Source: Liolophura sinensis (taxonomy: Eukaryota > Mollusca > Polyplacophora > Chitonida > Chitonidae). From it: a stretch of DNA of 64,000 nucleotides. This document shows positions 24,501 to 35,989 of the stretch, piece by piece. The notes beneath the pieces are model-generated. The model saw only the letters and a list, made by a program, of their open reading frames with translations, ran no database searches and was not told where the DNA came from. The stretch spans positions 45,619,385-45,683,384 of the forward strand of contig NC_088295.1 in assembly GCF_032854445.1 (NCBI RefSeq), written 5' to 3'. Numbering within the stretch: the first letter of the stretch is position 1; each line of letters begins with the position of its first letter. Position numbers and translations under genes: made by a program.

Positions 24501-27500
24501 CAGACGAGGGCAATGAGCCCAGGTATTGATCCACAAACACCTGTGTAGTGAGGACCTACCTGTATGTCCTGTCTGAGGGACTCCCTGATATCAATCACTC
24601 TCCCACCATGGATAACAGACGAGGGCAATGAGCCCAGGTATTGATCCACAGACACCTGTGTAATGAGAACCTACCTGTATGTCCTGTCTGAGGGACTCCC
24701 AGATATCAATCACTCTCCCACCACAGATAACAGACAAGGGTAATGAGCCCAGGTATTGATCCACAGACACCTGTGTAGTGAGAACCTACCTGTATGTCCT
24801 GTCTGAGGGACTCCCTGATATCAATCACTCTCCCATCATGGATAACAGACGAGGGCAATGAGCCCAGGTATTGATCCACAGACACCTGTGTAATGAGAAC
24901 CTACCTGTATGTCCTGTCTTAGGGACTCCCTGATATCAATCACTCTCCCATCATGGATAACAGACGAGAACAATGAGCCCAGGTATTGATCCACAGACAC
25001 CTGTGTAATGAGAACCTACCTGTATGTCCTGTCTGAGGGACTCCCTGATATCAATCACTCTCCCACCATGGATAACATACGAGGGTAATGAGCCCAGGAA
25101 TTGATCCACAGACACCTGTGTAATGAGAACCTACCTGTATGTCCTGTCTGAGGGACTCCCTGATATCAATCACTCTCCCATCATGGATAACAGACGAGGG
25201 CAATGAGCCCAGGTATTGATCCACAGACACCTGTGTAGTGAGAACCTACCTGTATGTCCTGTCTGAGGGACTCCCTGATATCAATCACTCTCCCACCATG
25301 GATAACAGACGAGGGCAATGAGCCCAGGTATTGATCCACAGACACCTGTGTAATGAGAACCTACCTGTATGTCCTGTCTGAGGGACTCCCTGATATCAAT
25401 CACTCTCCCATCATGGATAACAGACGAGGGCAATGAGCCCAGGTATTGATCCACAGACACCTGTGTAATGAGAACCTACCTGTATGTCCTGTCTGAGGGA
25501 CTCCCTGATATCAATCACTCTCCCATCATGGATAACAGACGAGGGCAATGAGCCCAGGTATTGATCCACAGACACCTGTGTAATGAGAACCTACCTCTAT
25601 GTCCTGTCTGAGGGACTCCCTGATATCAATCACTCTCCCACCACAGATAACAGACGAGGGTAATGAGCCCAGGTATTGATCCACAGACACCTGTGTAATG
25701 AGAACCTACCTGTATGTCCTGTCTGAGGGACTCCCTGATATCAATCACTCTCCCATCATGGATAACAGACGAGGGCAATGAGCCCAGGTATTGATCCACA
25801 GACACCTGTGTAATGAGCACCTACCTGTATGTCCTGTCTGAGGGACTCCCTGATATCAATCACTTTCCCACCACAGATAACAGACGAGGGTAATGAGCCC
25901 AGGTATTGATCCACAGACACCTGTGTAATGAGAACTTACCTGTATGTCCTGTCTGAGGGACTCCCTGATATCAATCACTCTCCCACCACGGATAACAGAT
26001 GAGGGTAATGAGCCCAGGAATTGATCAACAGACTGCTTGGGTCCTGTCAGTAAATTAACATCTATAACTTCACAGATTACAATTTTTGGGGTTTATACAC
26101 AACTTCCAGTGAATAAGCAGTCATTAACCCTCTACTATATATTATCCACTGTAAATTGTAAACTTTCAGCAAATTATATTTAAAATAATCAACACAATTT
26201 TAATGATTACTACCTATGTTATAAATTATAAAGGATCATCACTGATTCATGTATACCTTATACACGAATACAAAAACTATAAAATGAAAATTTATTCATT
26301 TGTTATTCAGACAATTTCACGAGAAGAGACCTGGAATCTATTCCACAGACCAATCACATGCTCAGTAGATTGTTACTACCAGGGCAAAAAGTGGGGAGGA
26401 CATGCATGAGATGCTGCCATGGTAGTTATGATCAACTTTAGACCACTATTGTTCTGTTGATCAGAGCACTGGCTGTAGACGTAGTACGTTTGTATTGTAT
26501 GTGGGTGCGGATTTGCATGAAAGTGTACAACGTGTACAATGTTTTGTTATACATGTATGTGCTGCTCATATTATTTCATATCACAGGACTTTTAATACCA
26601 GTAGAGCTCTGGGCCCACTTTCACAAAACTGTGCAAGTCACATTTCTTGTAAGTTTTTGGTAAAAGATGTTGTTTACATTATAGTGCCATAAGGCAACGT
26701 CATTTATGAGAACAGTTACACAACTGATTTACGAAGTTGTGTGAAAGAGGGCGCAGTTACTGAACAGTTACAAAACTGATTTACGAAGTTGTGTGAAAGA
26801 GGGCGCAGTTACTGAACAGTTACACAACTGATTTACGAAGTTGTGTGAAAGAGGGCGCAGTTACTGAACAGTTACACAACTGATTTACGAAGTTGTGTGA
26901 AAGAGGGCGCAGTTACTGAACAGTTACACAACTGATTTACGAAGTTGTGTGGAAGAGGGCGCAGTTACTGAACAGTTACACAACTGATTTACGAAGTTGT
27001 GTGAAAGAGGGCGCAGTTACTGAACATAATACATAACTGCTGCAAAAGGAGAAAAGGAAAAGAGAGAAAAGAGTAGAATTTTAAAGCATAAAAAACTAAA
27101 CCAGTGCACACCCCCCACCACAACCACTCACCTGGTAACTCTGTCTCTTCCACCAGCCCCTGGGTGTTCTCTGCACTGGCTGTCTGTGTCCCCAGGTTTA
27201 GATTACTGGGTATCAGCCGTGAGGGTTTGGTCTCCCCACCCAGCAGTTGTCCTGACCCCTTAAACACATCATCATTCCGCTTGTCTCTGAAGAAGACTTC
27301 TCTCTTGTCTGTTATCTGGGCAAAGGAACATGATGAGTATAATGATTATGTGAATGTGTGGCTCATTATAAAGGAACATAACTGTTTCCAAACAACCCAG
27401 GTATGCAGCCATACATGAATATATATATATATATAAACAAACTGTTGCTGTAGAATTCAAGCATGTCCTTTTACAATATCCAGCTGCCATCAGGAAGATT

Positions 27501-30500
27501 TCTAACAATATATAAAACAATATACATGTAATATTTTCCCACATTTAGATTGAAGCTGACACTCACTGATTTCAGATGACACAAGTGCATAATGTATTAA
27601 ACTGAACTGTTCATCTTTTAATAATTGGCACCATCCTTTAACATATTCCTATAGACAAACTGTACAAAAATGGCGACAACAAAAAAAAAAACATAACTTT
27701 GTTGAAAATGGACAACAAAACTTGAGCTTGATCTCACAGTAGCTTGAGGTGGTGAAGCTGTGTACAATTTTTAATTCAGAATAAGAAACTGTTTTGCAGT
27801 GTAGACCTGGATTTCATGCCTTTGACTCTATAGACCTGATATGTTTCAGGGAATTAGCCTCTAAAATGTGAGGACCATCGTCCCTGAAGTTGGAGAGTCT
27901 TTGATACGCAAGTTTCAATTTTTCTAACTCTCAGAGGCTGTGTATTATAAGTATCTATATATATATATATGTATATACCTGTAAGGGGATGCCCTCAGGG
28001 TACCTGTTCTGAAGCTCTGTGGGAAAGTAACCATCCATCAGGTCTTTCACACACTGCTGGGTGGCGGGGTCCGTGAAGGGGCGGAATGGACCAGCAAACA
28101 GGACAATACCATTAGCATACAGGACTAATGGTACAGAGTCAGGAATCTGAAATAAACAGAAAAATCATCACATATCACTTTAATAGTTATTTGTATTATC
28201 TTATTTTGACAGGACTACGTTCATGACTTTATACACTCATTGAATGCATTACTTGTTTAGTAATGAGACAGCAGCAGAACAGCCTACAGGACTTATACTG
28301 TATATATAATTACTGTATGTTTATAGAACATAAAACTACATGTATTTAGTATATATATTCAAAAGCAAAACAAGATTGCAGGTGAACTAAATATCATTTC
28401 TACAGCAGATATAGGGAAATTGGCAATCTGGTTTAATACTGGGCCAGCAACTGCCAAAAGGCGTGAGATAAAATGCATATGCATGATAACTGGTCGTAGC
28501 CCAGACAATAGGCCATACCTATTTATGCTGTACTAAGTAGACATAGGGAAAATGGCATGGCTGTAGCAATGGACAAATGTGAGGCATGACAAATGGTCAC
28601 ATCCGTATCTCTATCTATGTATTTTGACTTTTGACTTTGGATAACAAGTGTCCATGATTATACAAGAAAATTATATGCAAGAATTATGCCAGCATTACAG
28701 TGAGAGGAAACTGCGCACAGCCCCGGGGAAACCCATGACCATCCACAGGCAACTGGCAGACTTTCCCATGTACGGCTGGAGATGATTAAGCCATCATAAG
28801 CTGGACTTTAACTCACAGGGACCGCACTGGTGGGAGGCTCCTGGGTCATTCTGGCGTGCTGGTGTACTAATCCCCTCAGCCACCGAAAAAAACAGTTATT
28901 AGTAGAACACATGAAAAGCCTACTCTCATGCCTGTGTTAACTGACAACCAGTGTCCCACCTTAAGTCTTGCCCCGTCTGTAGTCCTCTGTACCCTTGCCA
29001 CTCCCTCCCCGGCCAACACGTTCAGTTCCTGCACATTCTTTATCAGCTGATTGTAGTCCACCTTCAGCTCAGTTGTGGGCACAGATGCTCCTGTTATATT
29101 TGTACAAATTTGTGAAGGTAAAAATATCTTGAAATTTTATTTATTTTTCTCCTTCATAAACAAGTATGAATTTGACTCCACCAACCCTCCTGAACTTTCA
29201 TTCCATACATGGGAGGATCTTTAATATTTGAGTATATCAAAGCTAGAAATTTTGAATAAATTTGACATGAAAGCTCCAATTACCAAATATACATTTAAAA
29301 TGTAGTGAACCCTTACGAAATTATGCTGAAGTACTAGTATACTGCAGGCTTTCTTCAAAAACTCTAACAAAATATAAACCTGCAGGATAACATTTATATG
29401 ATTCGGTAATACTGCCACAAGTCGGTAGCTTTTTATGCATGCTTCTGTCATACTTCCAGAACTTTGAATGATTTGCCCTATACCGCTGTCATACTTCCAG
29501 CATTTTGAATGATTTGCCCTATACTGCTGTCATACTTCCAGCATTTACAATGATTTGCCCTATACCGCTGTCATACTTCCAGCATTTTGAATGATTTGCC
29601 CTATACTGCTGTCATACTTCCAGCACTTAGAATGATTTACCCTACACCCATCATACTTCCAGCATTTAGAATGATTTGCCCTACACTGCTGTCATATTTC
29701 CAGCATTTCAAATGATTTGCCCTACACTGCAGCCTTACTTCCAGCACTTACAATGATTTGCCCTTCTATTGCTGTCATATTTCCAGCAGTTAGAATGATT
29801 TGCTCTATACTGCTGTCATACTTCCAGCACTTAGAATGATTTGTTCTACACCGCTGTCATAACTTCCAGCACTTAGAATGATTTGCCCTACACTGCTGTC
29901 ATATTTCCAGCATTTCGAATGATTTGCCCTATACTGCTGTCTTACTTCCAGCACTTAGAATGATTTGCCCTACACTGCTGTCAGACTTCCAGCACTTAGA
30001 ATGATTTGCCCTATATTGCTGTCAGACTTCCAGCACTTAGGATGATTTGCCCTATATTGCTGTCATACTTTCAGCACTTAGAATGATTTGCCCTATATTG
30101 CTGTCACACTTCTAGAACTTAGAATGATTGCCCTATACTGCTGTCATACTTCCAGCACTTAGAATGATTTGCCCTATACCGAGTACTGTTGTTATACTTC
30201 CAGCACTTAGAATTATTGCCCTACACTGCTGTCATACTTCCAGCACTTACAATGACTTGCCCTATATCTAGTACTGCTGTTATACTTCCAGAACTTGAAA
30301 TGTTTTATGTATATTCCACTGTTGGACTGCCAGCACTTTGAGTAATTTTCTCTACAGTGTTGTTATAATGCCAGAACTTCAAATCATCTCAAGTGCTTTC
30401 CAAAAATGATGATACTGCAAAAATACTTCCAGCAAAATTTTCCAATGGTTACATAAAACCACCATTATGATTTGTAACTTGGAGCGGCAGAGGTCTGGTA

Positions 30501-33500
30501 GCTAGAGGTGATTAACTGTCTTTCAATTGCTAGAATGCACAAGGTCTTGGACAACAAATTTGTAGATTACCGCGCTCTCACTGCTTGTGGAGCTTAACTG
30601 AACCTAACAATTTATTAGATCAAATTTCCCTCAACAACCCCCATGAACTTCCATTCTAAACATGGAGGATATTTAATATTTGAGTATATCAAAGCTAGAA
30701 ATTTCAATTAAATTTGACATGAAAGCTCCAATTACCAAAAGTACCTTTCAAATGTGATGAAGGCTCCAGTTTATTTACATATGACATACAATGAAAGCTC
30801 CCATTGCATCTGACAAGAAGTGACTGCTCACATCAAACAGTGCTACTGCTTATGTGGACAAGTGACAGGCAGAATATACCATATTGAATTTACCTGGTCT
30901 CCATATGCCCTGGTTACTTTTAGTGGACTGAGTATCGTCTTCATCGCTGTCGGCCTGATAGACATCTGAGTCATCGTCAGCAGACTCACCCACCCACACC
31001 ATCCCATAGTCGGCCAAGAATTGCTACAGATACACAATTTAAGAATGAGATGCAAACATAAATACAAACATACACCAGACTGACCGATCTGTGTTTAAGG
31101 CCTTACTTAAGAATTGCCCAGTTATAGAATGGCAGCCAGTTTTCAGGATGCAGGAAACCAGTATGACCAAAGTAAACCACCAACCTTTGTCAAATTACTG
31201 ACAGAGTTTCACACCAGGGAAGCTACAATGCACATGCACGTATATGCATATGTAAATATGGCCAGCCAACCTTAAGACAATCGATAATCACACTGCAGCA
31301 AATCACAGCACACTGACAGCAGGCTAACAAAATACTGGCAGAAGGCAGGTCTGTTTGATATGCTGTCCTCAGAGAAACTAAGTGATATACATGACGGTAG
31401 AAGCCATAGTGTGAAAGAAACCTAGTATACACATGCCCTGAGCACACTGGTAGAATTGATAATTGAAAATTTCAAGACTGTTATTATTTCTGAGTGTAAT
31501 TTCCCAGTCCTAAATTGTTTCTGACATTCATTCACCATGTAAATTGAAATTTATTCAGTTTATCTTGTCTTCAATACCACATTGTACATGTACATTCAAG
31601 ATCTGTTTTCATTACATCTGCTACTTCGTGATTCGTGTTACATTTCTGTATGAACAGACATGATAAAATTTGCCATAGTAGGATAATTGTGCAATATTTA
31701 CACAGAAATGAACTTATTGCTAAATAATGCGACTAAACGCACTTTGTAGAAAATCAATACCAATGACACTGTTAAGATAACTTCCCTCTTACATCATACC
31801 TCCATTTCATGAATCTGCTGCTGGAGAAGCAAGCACTTTTTTTCTAAATGCTGTGTTTTTCCAGGACTGTCCGATTCTGAAATGATGTAAGACAAACTAT
31901 ACGTGCATGTCATTATATGTGTGCTATAATACTTTGTTGCAGTTACAGCCATTTTGAAAACATGATGTAAGATGATTTTAATGCAGAAAGTCATGCTAAA
32001 TGCAGCATTAATTTAGGCACATTACATTTTTTTTCTTTTTCTGGCCAATGTACACACTTCCAGGACATATTTTACTTACCTCTGGCTTTATTCAAAATTT
32101 TCACCTTGTCTTCTAATATTCGAATTTTCTTATCCTGCAGATACATAAAATCCATCATAAATGATTTGTTTGTTTGCTTAGGAGTTTAATGCTGTTTTCA
32201 AAATTATTTCAGATTTATAATACAGAAAGCAGTAGAGCCTTGGTAAAGTCTTGGCTGAGAATTAGTTTGTGCCAGACTGACTTTTTAAGGAAATTACATG
32301 CACTATATCAACATACAGGGAGCTTGTTTATAGAATGTGGCTACCGGCCACTTGGGCCCTGCTAATTTTGTACAACATCTGAGCTGGTATTTGCCTACTT
32401 TTTCGAATGCTCCTATTTTACTCCTAATTTTCTATCAGGTATTGAACCCGATATTCTCATTAATCAGATCAAGCCTAACACTTACACGTGTACATCTGGG
32501 TGATAGTCTCCCATCACAAAAAACTCACAATTTGTGACAATTCATCTGGTACATGTAAATTATATTTATTTATTTATTTATTTGATTGGTGTTTTACGCC
32601 GTACTCAAGAATAGTTCACTTATACGACGGCGGCCAGCATTATGGTGAGTGGAAACCGGGCAGAGCCCAGGGGAAACTGACGACCATCCGCAGGTTGAAG
32701 AGGAAGCCAGCATGAGCTGGACTTGAACTCACAGCGACCGCATTGGTGAGAGACTCTTGGGTCATTACGCTGCGCTAGTGGAGGCTCCCTGTAACTTATA
32801 CGCAATCTGTTTCTTCTAGTTATTATTTTAACTTGTTTATGGGCAATCTATTCATTGTTATTGTACATGGAATTACCTTATCACAGATATCTTTGGTCTG
32901 ATATTGAACTTTCTGCTCCAGCTGGGCCAATCTAGCCATCATGATGGACATCAGCTCATGGTCAGACGTTTCTATCAAGCATGAATGATACACGGTTAAT
33001 CTGTTTTCTTGGCAGGGTTATGTCGCATTGACCTTCAAATGGATGCTTCCAAATGGTCAAACGCAGAAAAAATCCAAAAAGTCTACAGTTTATTTTGGGT
33101 CCTGAAAATTACCTCGTCTGTAAGAATTCTTTTTTTTTTTTTTTTTTTGATTTCATAGTAATGTTTCTTGCATTGTGATTGTACTTTCTTCTTCATCAAT
33201 ATAGACAAAAAAGATATTCTTAATGTAACCATGTTAATGCAAAATGAAAAATACATGCATATTAACCACCATATTTAAAAATCACTATTCTTCACTTAAT
33301 CAGAATATAATCTTTCACTTTAATGACAGATTAAAACTTTAGTTTATTACTGGGATTCAACAACAATAAAGTACATGTATTTCAATCAGCCTTCCACATA
33401 CTTGTGCTTGTAGTTGATCTTGGACTTGTCTGGACACTATTAGAGTTGCTTCCCCTGGACACATTTGATCGCCCACTTGATGCATCTGAAGGTTTTGGCA

Positions 33501-35413
33501 ACCCACCAAGAAAAGGGTCCCTCATGCCTCTGGGGCGAGAGGATGCCATGCTGCTTGTGATCTCGTCCAGGAGTTTGTGTTCATCATCTGTGAAAATAAA
33601 ACATAGGTACATGCCAAATTAGTATTCACCTCCATTGACACAAGAAGACACATGTATGTCAAATCAATTAAGCTCAACTCATATTTCACTAGACAGCAAG
33701 TCCAAACTGTAACCAACATTTGTTTGTCATTAAAATGAGGTACATCCCCATGGATATGAAATATAAATTTGTTAAAGGAGAAGAAAATGATGCCAAAATA
33801 AGATGAAAGAGCATCAAAACTTATTTGCAAATATGATCTTTAATATTTTTTTGGATTTTTTTTTTTTCAAGAGAAAAGGGTGTTTGAAAATATTTTTGTA
33901 TGGTGGGTATTTGGGACCAACTTTTGGTATTTATCGTTGTTGCATAACAATGTTCTAAGTAAAGATGTGATGCTTGTCTCATAAATTTATTTGAATGAAA
34001 ATTTGTTGTTTATATCGAAACATATGCATTTAACCTAAATTATGATAATATTTATGAACATATTAAAAATATAAATATGATCCAAATTGAGATTTAATGC
34101 ATCTGCTAGCTGAAAAGAACAAATTCTAGTGCAAAAATATTTATTAAACCTGTGTTACATCCTCATTTATGACATTATCAAACAAAGACTATAAATACCA
34201 ATAGGTGGTCCCAAATACCCACCATACAACTATTATTTTCAAGTGTCTTTTCTCCTTGAGGAGAAATCGGAAAAAATATTCAGATCATTCAGACCACATT
34301 CAGGAATAAATTTTTGCACTCTTTCATCTGAACTTTATGTCATTTTTATATTTTCTCCACCTTTAAGGAAATGAAAACAAAGACAAACTGTTTCTTTAAT
34401 TTCCTGTAATAAAATAAAAAACACTTTTATCATTTATGGTTATATAGCCATCTAAAGCTACATCCATCTTCACTCTGATTTACACCAAACCAAGATTGGA
34501 TAAACAAACTGAAGACACACACTGAAATACACAGTCGTTCATATTCCATACATGCCTCAGAGTATTGTTTGGACCTAGCTAGGTCAGTTATACCCTGAGG
34601 CATGTCCAGGACTATGAACAAAGGTTCATGATGTTAATTACCTGTATATCCTGGTCTAAAGGGAACTAATGGCTTCTTAACATCATTGGAACTGCAAAAT
34701 GAAATACTGAATTACAGTTTACAAATACATTTGCAGGGCTTCCGTGACCAAGTGGTTAACGTGCTCATAAAGCCTCTCACCGATGCCATCACAGTATGTT
34801 GCTCTGCATGAGGTCAAGTCCAGCTCATGTTGGTTTCCCCAACCTGAGGATGGTTGTGGGTTTTCCCTGGGCTATGTCTGGCTTCCTCCCACCATAACGC
34901 CACTGAGGAATAAGTGAAATATTCTTAATTGAGCACCGCCAGTTAAACACCAATCAAATAAATAAATAAATAAATGATGATAAATACTGCAGGTTTGCAG
35001 TTTCATACATTGTAACTACAAAAAAAATGTTGTCATATTCAAACATATGTGCTATTAATTAATAATGACACTGAATCAGTTATGTCAATGATTCAAGTTA
35101 GGCCTCGCCACGATATGGCTGAGATATTGCCGATGTGGCGTTAAGCCATAATCATTCATTCAATCATTCATTCAACGTAGGCCTATGTACCATATTGTAA
35201 TTTGCACATTAAACTTAAAACTTACCACTACGTTGTGGCTTAAACATATTGAAATTCAAGACATTACTTCAAATTCACTCAATAAGTGGTAAGCACCAAT
35301 GACGAAAATAACAACACATCGTGGATGTACTGTCTACCATACCCCATCGCCAAATGTCCCAGGCCCAATGCTGATTTGTGGTTCTTTTTCAAACTTGACA
35401 GGGGTGAACTCAT
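21580..35413 (-). CDS. UBXN11: UBXN11: UBX domain protein 11 (socius-like)
   Basis: UBX-domain protein; the vertebrate homologue is reported to bind Rnd GTPases and act on the actin cytoskeleton. Exons (minus): 35413-35343, 34691-34642, 33587-33402, 32971-32877, 32134-32080, 31876-31800, 31023-30894, 29090-28960, 28146-27979, 27315-27132, 26043-25940, 22790-22726, 22360-22211, 21742-21580. All phases agree, giving 542 residues (human 520). Seen: MSSPLSSLKKN start as in human; Ser-rich stretch; coiled coil (about 103-178); QFLADYGMVWVGES; SEP domain (about 266-330; VPLVLYANGIVLFAGPF); SVDQFLGSLPSSVIRGG linker; UBX domain (about 452-530). The canonical UBX loop FPR reads FPS, so p97 binding is uncertain. 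The 3.1 kb intron after the linker exon contains 24 further copies of that exon. Confidence 0.94.
23180..26043 (-). repeat. UBXN11: 25-copy exon array in UBXN11 (115-bp unit)
   Basis: The exon at 26043-25940 (phase 1 in, phase 0 out, donor GTAAGT) is followed, in gene direction, by 24 copies spaced exactly 115 bases apart. Their exon 3' ends are at 25825, 25710, 25595 and so on to 23295 and 23180. Each copy is a 96-base open cassette (VxVDQYLGSLPSSV... RQDIQ) preceded by ACACAG and followed by GTAGGT. The spacer is only 19 bases (GTAGGTYCTCAYTACACAG). Because 115 is not a multiple of three, read-through shifts frame and hits stops; only spliced copies stay in frame. Copies 16-23 (gene 3' side) are almost identical and read VFV, and copies 1-11 are more varied and read VSV. 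The last copy (23275-23180) has a weak donor (GTACAA). Confidence 0.95.
26710..27021. repeat. 52-bp tandem repeat with internal hairpin, UBXN11 intron
   Basis: Six units at 26710, 26762, 26814, 26866, 26918 and 26970, nearly identical, with a broken seventh. Each contains ACACAAC and GTTGTGT separated by about 11 bases, so every unit can form a small hairpin. It lies between the exons at 27132 and 26043. Confidence 0.92.
28688..28886 (-). repeat. tRNA-derived SINE lacking the AAATA tail
   Basis: Minus-strand copy carrying the middle (CCCCGGGGAAACCCATGACC) and the head side (GGGAGGCTCCTGGGTCATTC). The tail is missing. It lies next to the UBXN11 exon 29090-28960. Confidence 0.8.
29444..30300. 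repeat. 41-bp minisatellite in UBXN11 intron 7
   Basis: About 20 imperfect copies of a 41-base unit (GCTGTCATACTTCCAGCAC, then TTAGAATGATTTGCCCTATA). Some units carry short insertions such as GAGTACT near 30180 and 30270, and it decays towards 30400. It is flanked at 29220-29280 and 30661-30725 by two copies of another segment (TTTAATATTTGAGTATATCA, then AAAGCTAGAAATTT), so the array may sit inside a larger direct duplication. Confidence 0.9.
31085..31405. repeat. Dispersed repeat, second family (copy 1)
   Basis: Shares blocks with 40680-40880: GGAGGAAACCAG-like, CCAACCTTTGTCAAATTACT, then ACTGGCAGAAGGCAGGT. The block order is the same in both places. It differs from the common SINE and is not assigned to a class. 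It lies in UBXN11 intron 6. Confidence 0.6.
32558..32795 (-). repeat. tRNA-derived SINE, nearly complete
   Basis: Tail TATTTATTTATTTATT at 32562-32585, TTGATTGGTGTTTTACGCC, a middle with a small deletion, and head side CAGCGACCGCATTGGTGAGA. In the sense direction it shows a B-box-like GAGTTCAAGTCC. It lies in UBXN11 intron 4. Confidence 0.92.
33776..34362. mobile_element. piggyBac-like MITE with long terminal inverted repeats
   Basis: 587-base element bounded on both sides by TTAA (33772-33775 and 34363-34366), the target site of piggyBac-type transposases. Terminal arms of about 160-180 bases are imperfect inverted repeats. The ends are AGGAGAAGAAAAT and, reversed, AGGTGGAGAAAAT. Inner blocks include ATGAAAGAGC and a long near-perfect match (TATGGTGGGTATTTGGGACC). 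It has no coding capacity and lies in UBXN11 intron 2. Confidence 0.82.
34734..34976 (+). repeat. tRNA-derived SINE, full length but diverged
   Basis: Plus-strand copy. The head (GCTTCCGTGACCAAGTGGTT, A-box-like) is followed by GAGGTCAAGTCCAGCTC (B-box-like). The middle is GTGGGTTTTCCC and the tail is ACACCAATCAAATAAATAAA. It lies in UBXN11 intron 1, beside exon 2. Confidence 0.9.
35098..35176 (+). repeat. SINE tail fragment, third family
   Basis: GATATGGCTGAGATATTGCC, then ATGTGGCGTTAAGCC, ending in CATTCATT repeats. Tails of this kind are common in molluscan SINEs. The head is missing. Confidence 0.55.
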
Positions 35414-35989
35414 CGTTGAATCGACGTTTCCTCGAGCGCTGTTTGAGGTACTCCTTCGTTTATCGTAACAAACACAATATGCTGTTCATTTTGAAAACCA
35501 TCTCCCTAAAAAAGTTTGTATAAAAAGTGTATAAAATAAGTCATTTGCTATCAAATTTAAAATCTTGCGTGTTTCCATGGCTTGTAAACAAGACTGAGTC
35601 GCGCCACAACGGAAGTCGAGCGGTGCTACAAATTGACCCAAAAAGGCAAACCTAAATTTGATCCGGCAGGCGGACATTTCTGTGGAGATAACTGACACTT
35701 CTTATTCCAGTTGACGTTCTGAACAATGGCAAGCCTACATGTTTGTATACTTTACATGGTATTCTTTGACAGTCCATGACTACTATTTACGTGGGTGTGA
35801 AAATATCGCTGTAATTATATACAAGCGCTCAGTTTGTCACGCCGCAGTCATCACGTGAAAACCAGTACCGGTATATGCACCTAAGCATGGACATATACCT
35901 ACGTTAATACAATGGCAACTTGCATTCGCATGGTTTTACATAGCTTTCCACGATCGTGCGATGACTCGTGACGTGACTATATGAACAAC

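Noticed and set aside
23180-26043. CRISPR-like array with regular spacing
   Set aside because: The whole 115-bp unit is repeated, with no unique spacers, and it encodes an exon of a eukaryotic gene.
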